Part shown: piece after piece, positions 22,165-33,399 of the stretch
Layout: every line of letters begins with the position of its first letter
Position numbering within the stretch: position 1 is the first letter of the stretch
Origin: Alnus glutinosa
Lineage: Eukaryota; Streptophyta; Magnoliopsida; Fagales; Betulaceae
Length of the DNA: 64,000 bases
Direction: 5' to 3'
NCBI RefSeq assembly: GCF_958979055.1
Contig: NC_084886.1
Coordinates: forward strand, 52,373,102 to 52,437,101
Made by a program: the position numbers and the translations under genes
Notes under the pieces: model-generated
What the model was told of the DNA's origin: nothing
Seen by the model: the letters and a program-made list of their open reading frames with translations, nothing else
Databases searched by the model: none

Positions 22165-24434
22165 GGCGTATGGGAGGCGAATGCTGAGATTCGGAGGACG
22201 TGCGAGAGGTTCGGATTTCGGAGCGTAACGGATAGTGAGACATTGATGGACAGGATAGTGAGAGTACTATAATATCACGGAGACGATATAGTTTATCGGA
22301 GGCAACCGTGTGAGCAGTACACGTAGTGGATTTGGAGACGGATCATTTATCTGGTTTTGGTGCATATGATTTTGGTTCGCTTTTGTTTCATTCAAATTGG
22401 TTTATGGGAGAAATTGGTGTAATTTTCTTATAACTACAGGCTATTTTCCAATGTGATATTATAAATATATATGAACTAAATATGTTTTAAATCATTTTTC
22501 CAATCCAAAGTCTCTGTTTAAATTGTAAAGAGGAGTGTGATTAGAACCAAAGATATATTGTGTGGAAAAAAAAAAATATTAATATTAGGTGTTTCAAAAA
22601 CAAAAATCATTAATATCAGGGCGGAACCACATTAGTCTTCTAATTAAAATTCTTACAAAATTAACTTTTTGCCTCCTAGAAAGTGAGGGAGAATATGAGA
22701 CACATATTTCTGTCACGTATTGAAAATATTGAAGGGTTTCTTAAATATAAATCATATTATGTCTCTAGTCTAAATTTTACGATTCAAAATAATATAAAAT
22801 AGATTTAAAGACATTGAAGAAATTCTTTTAATACTTAATTATAAAAGTGATGAAAGATTAATAATTATAAATAAAGTTTTTCCTAACCAAAATAAGGCAC
22901 TAAATTAAGCTCCAAGTGCCTAAAAGTAGATACACCCAAAATATCATTACAAGAATTAAAGGACACATGCTAAAAATATTTTAAAGGGAGCCAAATCTTC
23001 ATGCATTGTATTGGAAAACAAATACATAATAGTAATAATAAAACAAAACACATGAAGAGTGTCAAGTACCAGCAATCCATCACCAGGGCGGGATCACATT
23101 GGAGCTGGCCTTATAACATTTTAAAATAATAATTAAAAAAAAAATCTATACAAATTCTTCTAAATTAAACGTTTTACTCTTTGAAACGTGTGTTTTTTTC
23201 TTTTGTCCCCTCCAAATCTAAAATTTTAATTCTGTCCCTACCCATCAAAAAAGTTTTAGGTGTGATTACCTTACCATAGAAGAAAATGTTAAATTTACAA
23301 CCACAAATAATCTCTCACATGAGTGAGCGTGGACCTCACACACAGGGCCCACCCTGAAAGGTTGTTATGATTGTGTTGTGTATAAATCAAATCTCAGGCC
23401 TTATAACCACTTTTTATTTTCCTCTCAAAAAAATATTCTACGGCATATTCTCAATACTTTTTCCTATAACATTAAAATATTATTTTTAATTTTTTTCTTT
23501 TGGTTTTTTTATTCATTTATTTTCTTCTCCCTCGCTCTCTCGTCGTCTCCGTCTTCTCGCTCTCTCGTCTTCTCCGTCATGGTGGCCATGGTGAGTGTTG
23601 CAGAGATTTGGGTTTCGGGGTTTGGGGATATTAGATCGTGACTTATGATTTTTCAATCTCAACTGCTGGTGTGAGTCAAACAGAAAAAAGGAGCTTTTGT
23701 CAACCGGACCAATCAACCGATCTCAACTGCTGGTTCAAGCTCAGAGGAAATCAACCGGAGCAATTAGATAAATCAATCAGAGGAAATCAACACTCTCAGC
23801 CACCTCTTTCCCCTCAATCCTCTTCTCATATCTCACAGCCCCCTCCACCGGCCCCACCAAAAACCAGAAGAAGAACAAGCGCAAGAAACCCACCACTCTG
23901 AACTCTCTCCTTGTCTCCGTCTCCCGAATGGTGGAAGAAGAATTAGAAAACCTGAGCTCCAAAGAGGACAGGGAGACACAGATCAAACACATTTCTCTTT
24001 ATCTTTCCCTTTCTCTTAATTCCTATTTCTTTTAATCACTGATTGGTTTCTGAGAATGCTCTGGGCCGGGAAATAGAAAGTTTTAATCTTGGTCTTGTAT
24101 GATTATGTTCGGGGTTTCGGAGTTTGGGGATTTTTTGGTGAGTGTTGCAGAGAGGTGGCCATGGTGGTCTGGGCGAAGAAGAAGAACTGACGGCCATTGT
24201 TGGTTTGGACGAAGAAGAAACGGCCATGGTGGGTTTGGTCGAAGAAAAGAAAAGAAAAAAGAATGAAGAAGAAGAAAGGAGATGAGGCAGACGTGAGAGG
24301 AGAGAGTTTTTTTTTAAGATTATAAAATAAGATGGGGACTGTAAACAGGCATTGCAGGTGAGGGCTGTAATGCATCCCCAAGATAAAAACACAATGGTGG
24401 CCTTCTGGAAGATTGAACCCCTCTATAATCATTG
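22165..24434. other. Spacer with repeat ends and a purine/GC-rich block, no gene called
   Basis: 22165-22430 is probable RTNLB promoter. At 22616 (CAGGGCGGAACCACATT) and 23083 (CCAGGGCGGGATCACATTGG) there are two similar short phrases, like the ends of widespread plant 'GGCGGAGC' repeats; a third is at 46939. Between 23520 and 24310 the DNA is less AT-rich and repeats short phrases in a shuffled order (GGTGAGTGTTGCAGAG at about 23589 and 24137; GTGGCCATGGTG at 23581 and 24155; GTTTCGGGGTTTGGGGAT-like). No frame in it has a recognisable domain. The last ~130 bases may be UNC93-like 3'UTR. Confidence 0.4.
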
Positions 24435-25914
24435 TCATGTATCAGCAGGCTTAGTTGAAGTAGGAGTAGCCTCCTCAGTAGTTCCCTCTTCAGCCTCCGC
24501 CTCATCCTTCACAGCCAACATGACAAGAACCACCAATAATGGATAAGCGACTGTAGTGAGGCACCAATTCACAATCAATTGGGACATGAAAGAGACATTG
24601 TGTGTATCAACTTGCCAAGCAACCGCTGCTCCGGCACTCAGTACTCCCTTATAAAACCCAGAATACCTGCAATAAAAGAACAAAATTTTGTTAGCATCAT
24701 AGAACATGCTCAATAATAATAAACATGACATTGCCATAAATGATCCATCATATCCATTACCTGCTAAGGATTTCAGAATCATTCGCCAAGGCTCCAATCA
24801 CCCAGTAAACCATGCTTTGGAACATGGCATCCAGCAATCCATAACTAAAATACAAGACGAAGGGCCCTGCGAAATCGGCACCTGAGTCCTTAAAATCAAA
24901 CTTCTCTAGCTTGTCACCGCGCGAGTATCTGAGCTGGTTGGCAAGACCACCAGCCCAAATAGCAGTCCCAAGGACCGCAACCACAAAAATCCCAACAAAC
25001 CCCCTCATCCTCCTGCTCTGAAAACTGAAGTCCATTATGTAACCAATCCCAACCGAGCCCAATATCTCAGCACCCCAGTAGAGCATGTTGTTAAACCCTC
25101 TAGTCCTCAAATTGAACAACGCCCCATTAACGTTATTGAATTGGTATGTGTAGTAAAAGTTGCTGGACCAAGCGGCAGGCACTATGAGCAGCATCTTCCA
25201 GTTTATGAACAATTTCAAAATTTCAATCGACTCAGTCCTAACGTTGGAGTACTTGATGTTACTACACCGAGTCCCATCATTACGAATCACCTTGCTGGGT
25301 GGCAAAATCGCCAAAGAAATAAGTGTCCCGGCCGCCATGAAGGCCATGAAACCAACATAGGTGCCATCGTTAACCGAAGCAGCTTCGCCACGATGATAGT
25401 TGAGAATGAAAGGAATAAGGCCGCCAATGACACCACCCATGTTGAAGATACACCAGAAGAGCGAGATATACATCCCTTTACGGTGCGTTGGTGGGTAAGA
25501 GGTCATGATAGAGCCCTGTGCGGCCCAGAGGAGGCCCGCGCCGATGCCCAGCAGTGCCCCGGCAGCAATGGAAAAATCTTGGTGCTTGTGGTGATTGTAG
25601 TAGAGGAAAGAGCCGGCATAGAGGACGTAGGTGGAGCAGCTGGCGAAGAGCGTGAGTCGCGGCCCCAGGATGTTGTAGATGCCTCCGCCGAGGATGCTGA
25701 AGACCGCGAATGTGGTGAAGACAGCGGTGTTGGCGTTGTTGGCAGCCGTGTGGTCGACCTGGCCGCCACCGCCCAAGCCAGAGAATGCGTTGAACATGCC
25801 GGGGCAGCAAAAGCATACCAGGCCTATGAGGGACACTTGGACGAGGGGTGAGTTGTACCTGAACGTGGATTTGTTGGGGGTGGTGGCCAATTCTTCATCT
25901 CCTTCAAAACCCAT
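24435..25914 (-). CDS. UNC93-like protein (DUF895/MFS-like membrane protein)
   Basis: Two exons on the - strand (25914-24761, 24666-24435) join in frame (AG/G, Arg) to 461 residues, close to the Arabidopsis UNC93-like protein 1 (AT1G18000/AT1G18010, ~459 aa). The protein opens MGFEGDEELAT and then has about 11-12 hydrophobic segments. Recognisable family phrases are VCFCCPGMFNAFSGLGGGGQ near the start, GAGLLWAAQGSIMTSYP in the middle, and MVYWVIGALANDSEILSRYSGFYKGVLSAGAA across the intron. The tail is acidic (KDEAEAEEGTTEEAT). Animal UNC93 proteins regulate a potassium channel or chaperone receptors; plant members are membrane proteins of the major facilitator superfamily whose substrate I do not know. 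The upstream leader has a (CCTTGT)n hexamer run at about 26105-26136. The open frame antisense to it (25141-25851) is a shadow. Confidence 0.93.
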
Positions 25915-26739
25915 CAGAGATTTAAGATTGTTTTTGGCCGAGGCTTTGGAACTGAGAATTGGGGATTAGAGAGAGGAGGGGTCTTTGTGGGTGTTTGAGA
26001 GAAATGAGAGTGATAAAAACCAACGGGGAATAGATACTGCAATTACTTCGCATAGATTGTGAATTCTTTGTACTTTGTTTATACAGTAAATAAGAGTGAA
26101 GAAGATCGTTGTCCTTGTCCTTGTCCTTGTCCAAGTCCAAATAAGAGGCGGCTGTGGTGCATCTCGAATTTGGATTATTTGTAGATATTTTTGTGTTAAG
26201 ATTCTTGAGAAGAGAAAACAAAACACATAAAACAAAAGTTTTAACAAACCAGGGCCATTGATTCATATTCATGTTTCAATCATTTGTTAGTACGACAGTT
26301 TGAATGACAGTAATGAAAATCAACAATTTGTATTTTAACATCTTATAGATTAGCCTACCACTCCAATCTAATTACCAAAAAAAATTCAGAAATATACAGT
26401 TAAGTGTTAAGCACGCCTTTGGGGTCCCTAGTCCTTAAGCTCTAGACATCAAACTCGCTTGAAGAGAGAGCAACTACTACTGCAAGAACTATGGTATCTG
26501 TGACAGGGTAGGCTGTTTTACGTTAGAGAAAAAGGTCCTGTTGCATGGCTCGAGGCTGAATGGGCGTTGGATTTGACCAAACCTATATGGCTATATGCAC
26601 CTTTCGGTTGTTTCCAAAACGTGGCGCTATAGGAAAGTTTCGCAATTTGTACTCTTTGGGCCCCGGCCCTTCAATCATTCAGATATTTGGTCCACAGTTT
26701 CCCTTTAACGTGGTAGGCAGTAGGCTAGTAACAAAAAGG

Positions 26740-26742
<3 letters not shown>

Positions 26743-26780
<38 letters not shown>
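26743..26780. repeat. (AT)n microsatellite
   Basis: Uninterrupted AT dinucleotide run of ~38 bases. Confidence 0.97.
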
Positions 26781-26784
<4 letters not shown>

Positions 26785-27253
26785 CTTGATTATTATTTTT
26801 TTTAAGAAAATGTATTTAAATTTTAAAAAGTAATAATTTAGGGTTTATATATATTTTAATTTCAATACTCAGATAGAATTTTTCATTAAATCATATTAAA
26901 ATTCTCTAAATACCCTTGTGTTTATTTTTTAAAAAAAATATATAAAAAAGTTTTCAAGATTCAAGCATGATATTTTTGTAAATTCTGTTAAATTCTAATC
27001 AACACCTAAATCTTAATAATTTTTTTTCTTTTTTCTTTTTCTAATAAAAAGAGATGTATTTTGAAAATTTTAATAGGATTTAATGAAAATTCTAACGGAA
27101 GATTGAAATTTAAAAAAAAATGAAAGATAGATATTCTAAATTGACACTTTTTAAAATTTAAAAAAAATTGAAAGATAGATATTCTAAATTGACACTTTTT
27201 AAAATTTAGATATTTTTTTCAAAAGTGATGAAAGATCAGGGTTATAAGTGAAG

Positions 27254-27254
<1 letters not shown>

Positions 27255-27292
<38 letters not shown>
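27255..27292. repeat. (TA)n microsatellite
   Basis: Uninterrupted TA dinucleotide run of ~38 bases. Confidence 0.97.
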
Positions 27293-27294
<2 letters not shown>

Positions 27295-27793
27295 AGTTTA
27301 ACACTTTGATTTTTTATTTTGATTTTTATTTTTTAAAGAAAAAAAAAAAAAAAAAAACCTTTATTGTGAATGAAGGTGTCAAAAGCGAGCTGTTCAATAA
27401 AATAGAAAATATATGTAAATTTTTCTTAACCAATAATGTTGTAATGCATTTCTTATATTAACTATAAAAGTGGAATAGTATATTACATGTATCTGGATTA
27501 AAAAATTTCATCTTATTCTAGTTAAAAATTAAGCAGGTATTTAATAAGTTGGTGTTAGAAACAAGGAGAAGAAGAGACAATGACAGGCATCAAAATCAGA
27601 ACCTGGATATTTTTTTTATCATTCATTTCCTGTTGTAGAAAATCTAGAAAACTTAAAAAGATGAGCAATTAGATCACAAGCATATGGACCAGGAGTTCTA
27701 AAAACGAGAGGATTTGTTGACATTGTTATTGTACCACTAGTGGACATGCAGGATTCCCTGACATTTTATACAAAGACAAATGCTAAGTCACAT

Positions 27794-28605
27794 TCAGTTT
27801 TAATTACCCATTTAAATTAGAGGAAAAAAAAAAAAAAAGAGCCTCAAGAGAGCTTGTTTCCTGCCAGGGAGGGAGGCTTTCCTCCTAAGTGGTTCAGATT
27901 GGGGAGTGGCCGGCTTCTTGTGTCGTCGACGGTGTGCATTGGCCGGATTTTCTTCGTTTTTTTCTCTGATTTTGAAGCCAAATCTACGCACGTCTGTTGA
28001 CTTCTGCCAAACACGCGCCACCCAACCGCGTTCCCCGTTGTCTTCCGCCCTTGCTACCAGAAGCATCGGTCGTGTCGGTCGCCGGAGCTTGGCGCGTGGC
28101 CCTCACGCGCCAAGGAGTCTTCGCTCTTTGTCGCGTGAAGGCCACGCTCTGCCTTTTCAAGCCATGCTTTTGCGGCGCCTGAGTCCACGGCGTCGGATCT
28201 CTTGCTGGGTGCCTCCGATGACGGCGCGTGTCCTACACGCGCCGCCATTCCGACAAAGTCAGCTTCTTTGCTTCACTACCGGCGACTTATTTTGGGTTTT
28301 CCTGCCTGTGTTTGTGTTTTCTCCATGTTTCTCCCGTACAGTCTGTCTTTGTATTGCTTAAATTTTGCTGGAATTTGTGTTGGCTAAATGCTAGATCGGC
28401 TCTATTTTATTTTGAGAGTGAGTTCAATGTAAAGAGATGCTTAAAGGTAATTTTTATAAGATTTGTGTACTGCTTAAGCAGTTGTTTTTTAAGGCAGATT
28501 CTTCTAGCTTAGAGTTTAAAGGTCTTGTACCTTTTTTTCATGATGTAAGCCTTCATGCCTTTGAATCAATATATGGTAGCACATGCTACTTGTTAAAAAA
28601 AAAAA
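27794..28605 (+). mobile_element. Non-LTR retro-insertion with target-site duplications
   Basis: The insertion is flanked by perfect 13-base repeats, TGCTAAGTCACAT at 27781-27793 and 28606-28618 (16 bases if the AAA before each is counted). It ends in an A11 tail directly before the right repeat, as expected for target-primed reverse transcription. The left part (about 27840-28290) is clearly GC-richer than the surroundings, with several alternative open frames; the right part is an AT-rich 3' region (tcttgtacctttttttcatgatgtaagcc). No reverse transcriptase motif is present. It is either an internally deleted or short non-autonomous L1-type element, or a retrocopy of an unknown transcript. 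I do not recognise the source. Confidence 0.75.
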
Positions 28606-29456
28606 TGCTAAGTCACATCATTAAATACACTAAAAGATTGAGGTTATATAGTAATTATAACTTATTTCAATAACACCTAGACAACCATTTAGTTTTGGTT
28701 CTTGAATATTTGGGTTTTCATATAGCATACGGGGAATCCGAGGCAACTACCAAGCAATTTTTTGTTAGAGGACACGCTAGTGTTATCTTGTTTGGGTCTC
28801 TGTTCAGACTATCCTAATTGCTAACTAAACAGAATGGGTCTAAATGTTCTCTTACATAAATTGTCCATTGAACACGCAATAGACATTTCTCATTGCACCC
28901 GATTTGAATTATTATATATAACTTTAAAACGAACACATCATCAACAAAGAAGAAAGACAAAAATAGTAAGAGTGACTAAACCACACACAAAGGTGCTTTT
29001 CTAACCCCCAAATAGACGGTTTGAGGTGGTCAAACCATCTCATAGCCAAAGAAAATGGTTTGGCCACCCACCAAACCACCCAATTCAATTTTTTATTTTT
29101 TATTTTTTGTTTTCTCATTTATCCTGTGTTGGAACAATCTGGACCCGTAAAAAAAAAAACCTATTGCACCCGTATAATACCTAAAGTATTGCAAGGGGTA
29201 TGAATCCCAAATACATGTTCCTTATAGCGTTGTAGCGAAGTTAGCTATGATGTTTTCTAATGACCGCCTATAGTAATGACATTATTTGGGGAAAAACTCA
29301 AGAGCAACTCTAGGATGTTTTGAGAATAACTTCTGTCCGGTCGTGGCAGAAATGATGGGATTTTTGCCCACCAATAAAAAATGGACACGTCAACTAAAAA
29401 TAAAAAAATGTGATGCTCTTGATGTACAGGATCCTCTCACAACTCTGCATTCACAA

Positions 29457-29691
29457 CTCTCCATTTTTCCCTTCTAAAATCCCTCCCCACTATAGAATAT
29501 CACAATCCAACCTGAGGAAAAAATCCCCCAATCGGAAGAGCAGCATCATCGCCCCACCATGGCACTGCCCAGGCACTCTCCATTTGTCCCTTCTAAAATC
29601 CCTCCCCACCGCCCAAGAATATCACAATCCAGCTTGAGGAAAAAATCCCCCAACCGGAAGAGCATCAACGCCCCACCATGGCACTGCCCAA
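29457..29691. repeat. 119-bp tandem duplication
   Basis: A block starting CTCTCCATTT(T/G)TCCCTTCTAAAATCC at 29457 recurs at 29576 with the same internal order (TCCCTCCCCAC, GAATATCACAATCCA, GAGGAAAAAATCCCCCAA, CGGAAGAGCA, GCCCCACCATGGCACTGCCC). A few substitutions separate the copies. Confidence 0.9.
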
Positions 29692-31349
29692 GCCGGAAAA
29701 CCGCCGCCACCAAATGGGCTAGACACTACCGCCACCGACCTGATCGGTTCTTGCCTGAAAGTTCTCAAAGCTAATGGCCCGATCGGCGGTAGAGTCACAT
29801 GTAGGTTCTTCCCAATCTTCAACCTTCGTAATAGGGCACTGAAATCTTCTTGAAGATGAAAGTCTTAGAAGCTGAGGCCTAGTACAACCCCAATTCCTTT
29901 TTGTGACTTCCTTCCTTGGTCCTTAGAATGTTTACCGAGGAAGATCTGTGGATGCTCATGACGGATTGCTTCAACAAATGTATCATAATTTGATTTTTTA
30001 TTTTTTTTTTTCTATTAATTCACTCTTTGGTCCTGATTTAAGGGTAAAAGATTTTTTTTCTTAAGTTTATGTATAATCTATAGGAAACAAAAATGCAAAT
30101 CGCACAAAAGGTGTATGATGAAATGCCTCAACCGTTTTTTTTTTAGCCTAATTTCTAATTGAGAGCCCTTTCTATACCAAATTTGGGTAAAAACAGCATT
30201 ACTCTCTTTTTTAACTGGTAAGAAATTATGAGCACAGATTTGAATTCGACTTTTAACCAGATATGTTTGGCATTTGTAAAGGATGGACAGATTTGGGGAG
30301 GACGGACGGACGAGCGGGCTGTGTGGTTCAGTCCAAGTGGACGTGCAGTGATTTGGGGCGGACCAGCGGGCCAGTTGACCAGCGGACGACGGACGGCGGA
30401 CGTGATTTGGGCAGTGGGGTTTTTTTTTTTTGTTGGAATCGTGGGGCTTCAGAAGTGAGTTGGGGAGGGATTGGTTGATTCAGTAACATTTTAATTTTTT
30501 GCTTTTAGCTGATGTGTCAAGTGGTTATTTGTGGGCATAAACCCACTGTTTTTTGCCACTACTGTATAGAAGGGGCTCTCGGAGGTTTTTCCCCCCTTTG
30601 GTTTTTTGGTCTAAGCCAATGACACTGGTTAAGGTAAGAATCAAAAAGAAAAGGACAGAGACCAGTCCCATCTCCTTCTTCCAAACTTCAAATAATATCA
30701 TACCAATTTTAAAGGGAACAACCAACCTTATTGGTTTGAATTTCCTCGCTCGTCTAAAGAAACATCATGTCACTCTGGATAATATGAACATTTTCTAGAA
30801 TGGGATACCTATGTGAGTGCAGCTTAATCATATCGTTTTATGCAAATACTTGAATAAAATACTCACATCAAGAAATAATGTTCCCCTCATGATCCCATTC
30901 TAAGGAAAAGCAAACAAAAAAGAATGGTTCATCTCTGAGCATACAGGAATTACATGAGAAGGAACTTTCTATTATACCTAATAGCAAGCAAGATTCATTG
31001 AAATTGAAATTGAAATGATGCAAAAACCAGAAGAAGTTATGTTTGTGATGGAGCTGATGAGAAGTGCGGGACATGGCTGAGCCTGAGAGGAAAGCTTTGC
31101 TTAGAAACCACTCCACAACCTCTTTACTTCCAACAACAGAGCAGGGGCTCCTGCTACCTATTAGATAGATATACTTATTCTGTGGTATATCCTTTGGTTG
31201 TTGCCAAAACAATGGAACCTCTAGAAGAATATGCTTCCGGTGCGTCCAAACACCCAAGTTTTTTCACTCAGTTAATAACCGCTATATAATTCCCTTTTCC
31301 ATTTTAATGTAGCTGTTATTAAGGTAGTAAGTGGGTAGACTTACTTGTG

Positions 31350-31960
31350 AACATGTTTGGGCTCAGCTTGGAATTGGGATCGGTTCGTTTATTAAACAAA
31401 CAGAACTTAAATAAAAAATTCATTCTCGTATAAATTTAGGCTCGGCTCGTATAAATTTATTTGTATTATTTTTAACTTTGTAATGAGAACATGTTAAGTA
31501 TTTTTTTTTTAAAAAAAAATGTTATTCGTAATGTAATATATATAAGTTGAATTATTGTAATTGTGAGTCTAGATATAAATATAAGTATATTTGTGTGTAT
31601 ATGAATATATAAATATACTATAAGATAAACATATAAAATTGATATTAGATTATTTAAGATTTGAGTTAATTTCTCTAATTACTCAAACAATAAATCTTAA
31701 CCATAATTAAGTAACTAATAGTTAGTATTAGTTTTTTTTTTCCAAAAACAATAAAAAAATAAACAGTCGTTACTTTATATATTGAATGATTAAATAAATT
31801 GAGTAGTTCGTGAACAAGATCGAGTTCATAAAAACAAAAAAATAAACAGAGCTTAAACAAATTATTTAATTTGATGATAAGTTCGAGCTCAACTCGCATT
31901 CAAAAAAAAAATTTAGACAGACTGAACTTGATCATCTAGTACTCGGCCGATTACCGTCTT
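31350..31960. repeat. hAT-like MITE with inverted ends
   Basis: The left part (ggctcagcttgg, tcggttcgtttattaaacaaac, ggctcggctcg) and the right part (gagttcataaaaac, cttaaacaaattattta, gttcgagctcaactcg, actgaacttgatcatct) are imperfect inverted versions of each other. The centre is AT-rich filler. The wording (GCTCGGCTCG / CGAGCTCAACTC) is typical of non-autonomous hAT-like elements in dicots. The outer limits are approximate. Confidence 0.5.
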
Positions 31961-33237
31961 AGTTGTTATTAAGAAAGTCCTAAGAGAAAATCTAAAGCAT
32001 GTGTTCATCCTGGGAGTCGGTGCTATTAGATTGTGATCGGCTGCAATTTGTTGACGTGGATAAGGAAGGACACGTGGCTTAATCAAAACGTTCTCTCAAT
32101 TATTTCTCCGAATTATTTGCAATTTGAGTTCTTAGATAACAATCCATTAAGTTATAATGAGCTTATGGGTTTTAGGAAGAATTGGAAAACGGGCCATGGC
32201 TGATTTAGAGGACATTGACAAAATTGTCTCAATCGGCCCAAAATAGAAAAGGGAAGAAATGGAATCATTGATGCAAAATGGGCTGGTTCAAGTCCAAAAA
32301 AGTTGGAGAGCTAAAACAAAGGAAATCAGAAATGTTAAAAAGACCCAATATAGAGCTTAATGAATATTCTTCTAAGCCCATAATCAAATTATATTATTCC
32401 AAAAAATTTATAGCTATTGATTTACAAGAAAGATCTAGCTTACATTGAATCTGGGGTAACTATTATGATGGATTGAATTCAAAGAAATTTTGGAGTAATT
32501 TGTAATTATAGTGGAAGGTTCTCCAGCACAGTAAAAGCTTTAAGGCCCCGTTTTTGTTACTTTCATATATTAATCACTAATATCATGATTCCAATGAATC
32601 AAAAAAATATATATATATCATGATTCCAAAACATAAAGATCCCACCATTCACAAAATTCATTACGGCATAATTTGACTAGCCAACCGATTGTGAATTTCT
32701 TCAAGAGACGGAAAGAGGAACACCCAACCACCAAAACCAGAGGACCTAGAAAAGGGCCGTGGTAGGCTCTTGAGTGGAAAGGAAATTTAGATAGGGACTG
32801 GTTTGATCCACCTGAGATGACAACAAGAAAAAAAGAAAATTAAGATGATGATGGTGGGGAACACCCTTCTCCTTTTGTAGAAAAAGAAGAGCAGAATCCT
32901 ACAACTTTGGGCATGATGCCAAAGGGATTAAAATTCAACTTTAAATCATGATTTCTAGGCCCTAATTGAGATAATATTGATGGGAAAAAAATGTGGTAAT
33001 AATATAATGTATATGATTGGTATGTACCAAGATAATATAAGGAATCACTAGAGTCGGCTAATGATTTTTCTACCGACCAAAATTTGTTAAAATAAAAAAG
33101 TCAGCTTAAGCAGGAGCAGATAGCATATTTGCATCGTTCAAGCCATAAAGAAAACAAGTCTTTTTCTTTTTCTTTTTTCTGTGACTTTTGTGTTTTTAAT
33201 TGAAAAAGAAGAAACAACTTATAAAGTTGTATATTTC

Positions 33238-33378
33238 ATGAATGCTGCATTGATCGACCATGTGATCTCTGTGGGAGGAGTGAAGATGGCTGCTGCTAAT
33301 GCATGGCAAGGATACTTGGAAGCCAGAATCTTGAAAGGCAGAGTGAGGCAGTTCAGGACCACAGCATGTAGGAGATAG
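33238..33378 (+). CDS. Candidate small ORF, 46 aa, unknown
   Basis: From the ATG at 33238 the frame encodes 46 residues (opens MNAALIDHVISVGGVKMAAANA, ends in FRTTACRR); the same frame is open back to about 33181. The patch has clearly more G and C than its surroundings and mixed amino acid use, which is why it is listed. I recognise no family, no signal peptide and no known plant small-peptide motif. It could be a fragment of a decayed gene or chance. Confidence 0.2.
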   Translation: MNAALIDHVISVGGVKMAAANAWQGYLEARILKGRVRQFRTTACRR

Positions 33379-33399
33379 GTATTGGGTGCAATATTATTT

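Larger units (their letters stand above)
25915..27793. other. UNC93-like promoter and AT-rich spacer
   Basis: The part up to about 26200 is likely leader and promoter of the UNC93-like gene. It carries four tandem hexamers (GTCCTT) at 26108-26131. Beyond that there are (AT)n tracts at 26743-26780 and 27255-27292 and a short direct duplication: a block with TTTAAAAAAAA.TGAAAGATAGATATTCTAAATTGACACTTTTTAAAATTTA occurs twice, around 27108-27155 and 27160-27208. I see no gene. Confidence 0.5.
28619..33180. other. Repeat-rich intergenic stretch, no gene called
   Basis: It holds a 119-bp tandem duplication (29457-29691), a GC-rich patch at 30295-30420 (GGACGGACGGAC, GACGACGGACGGCGGACG), and a hAT-like MITE at 31350-31960. 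The rest is AT-rich. The patch at 29690-29970 has higher GC but no frame that I can assign. Around 32200-32400 and 32640-32940 I see only AT-rich DNA. Confidence 0.45.

Noticed and set aside
25141-25851. 236-codon open frame on the + strand
   Set aside because: It is antisense to the UNC93-like exon 1, which has the recognisable domain; the frame is a shadow of its codon pattern.
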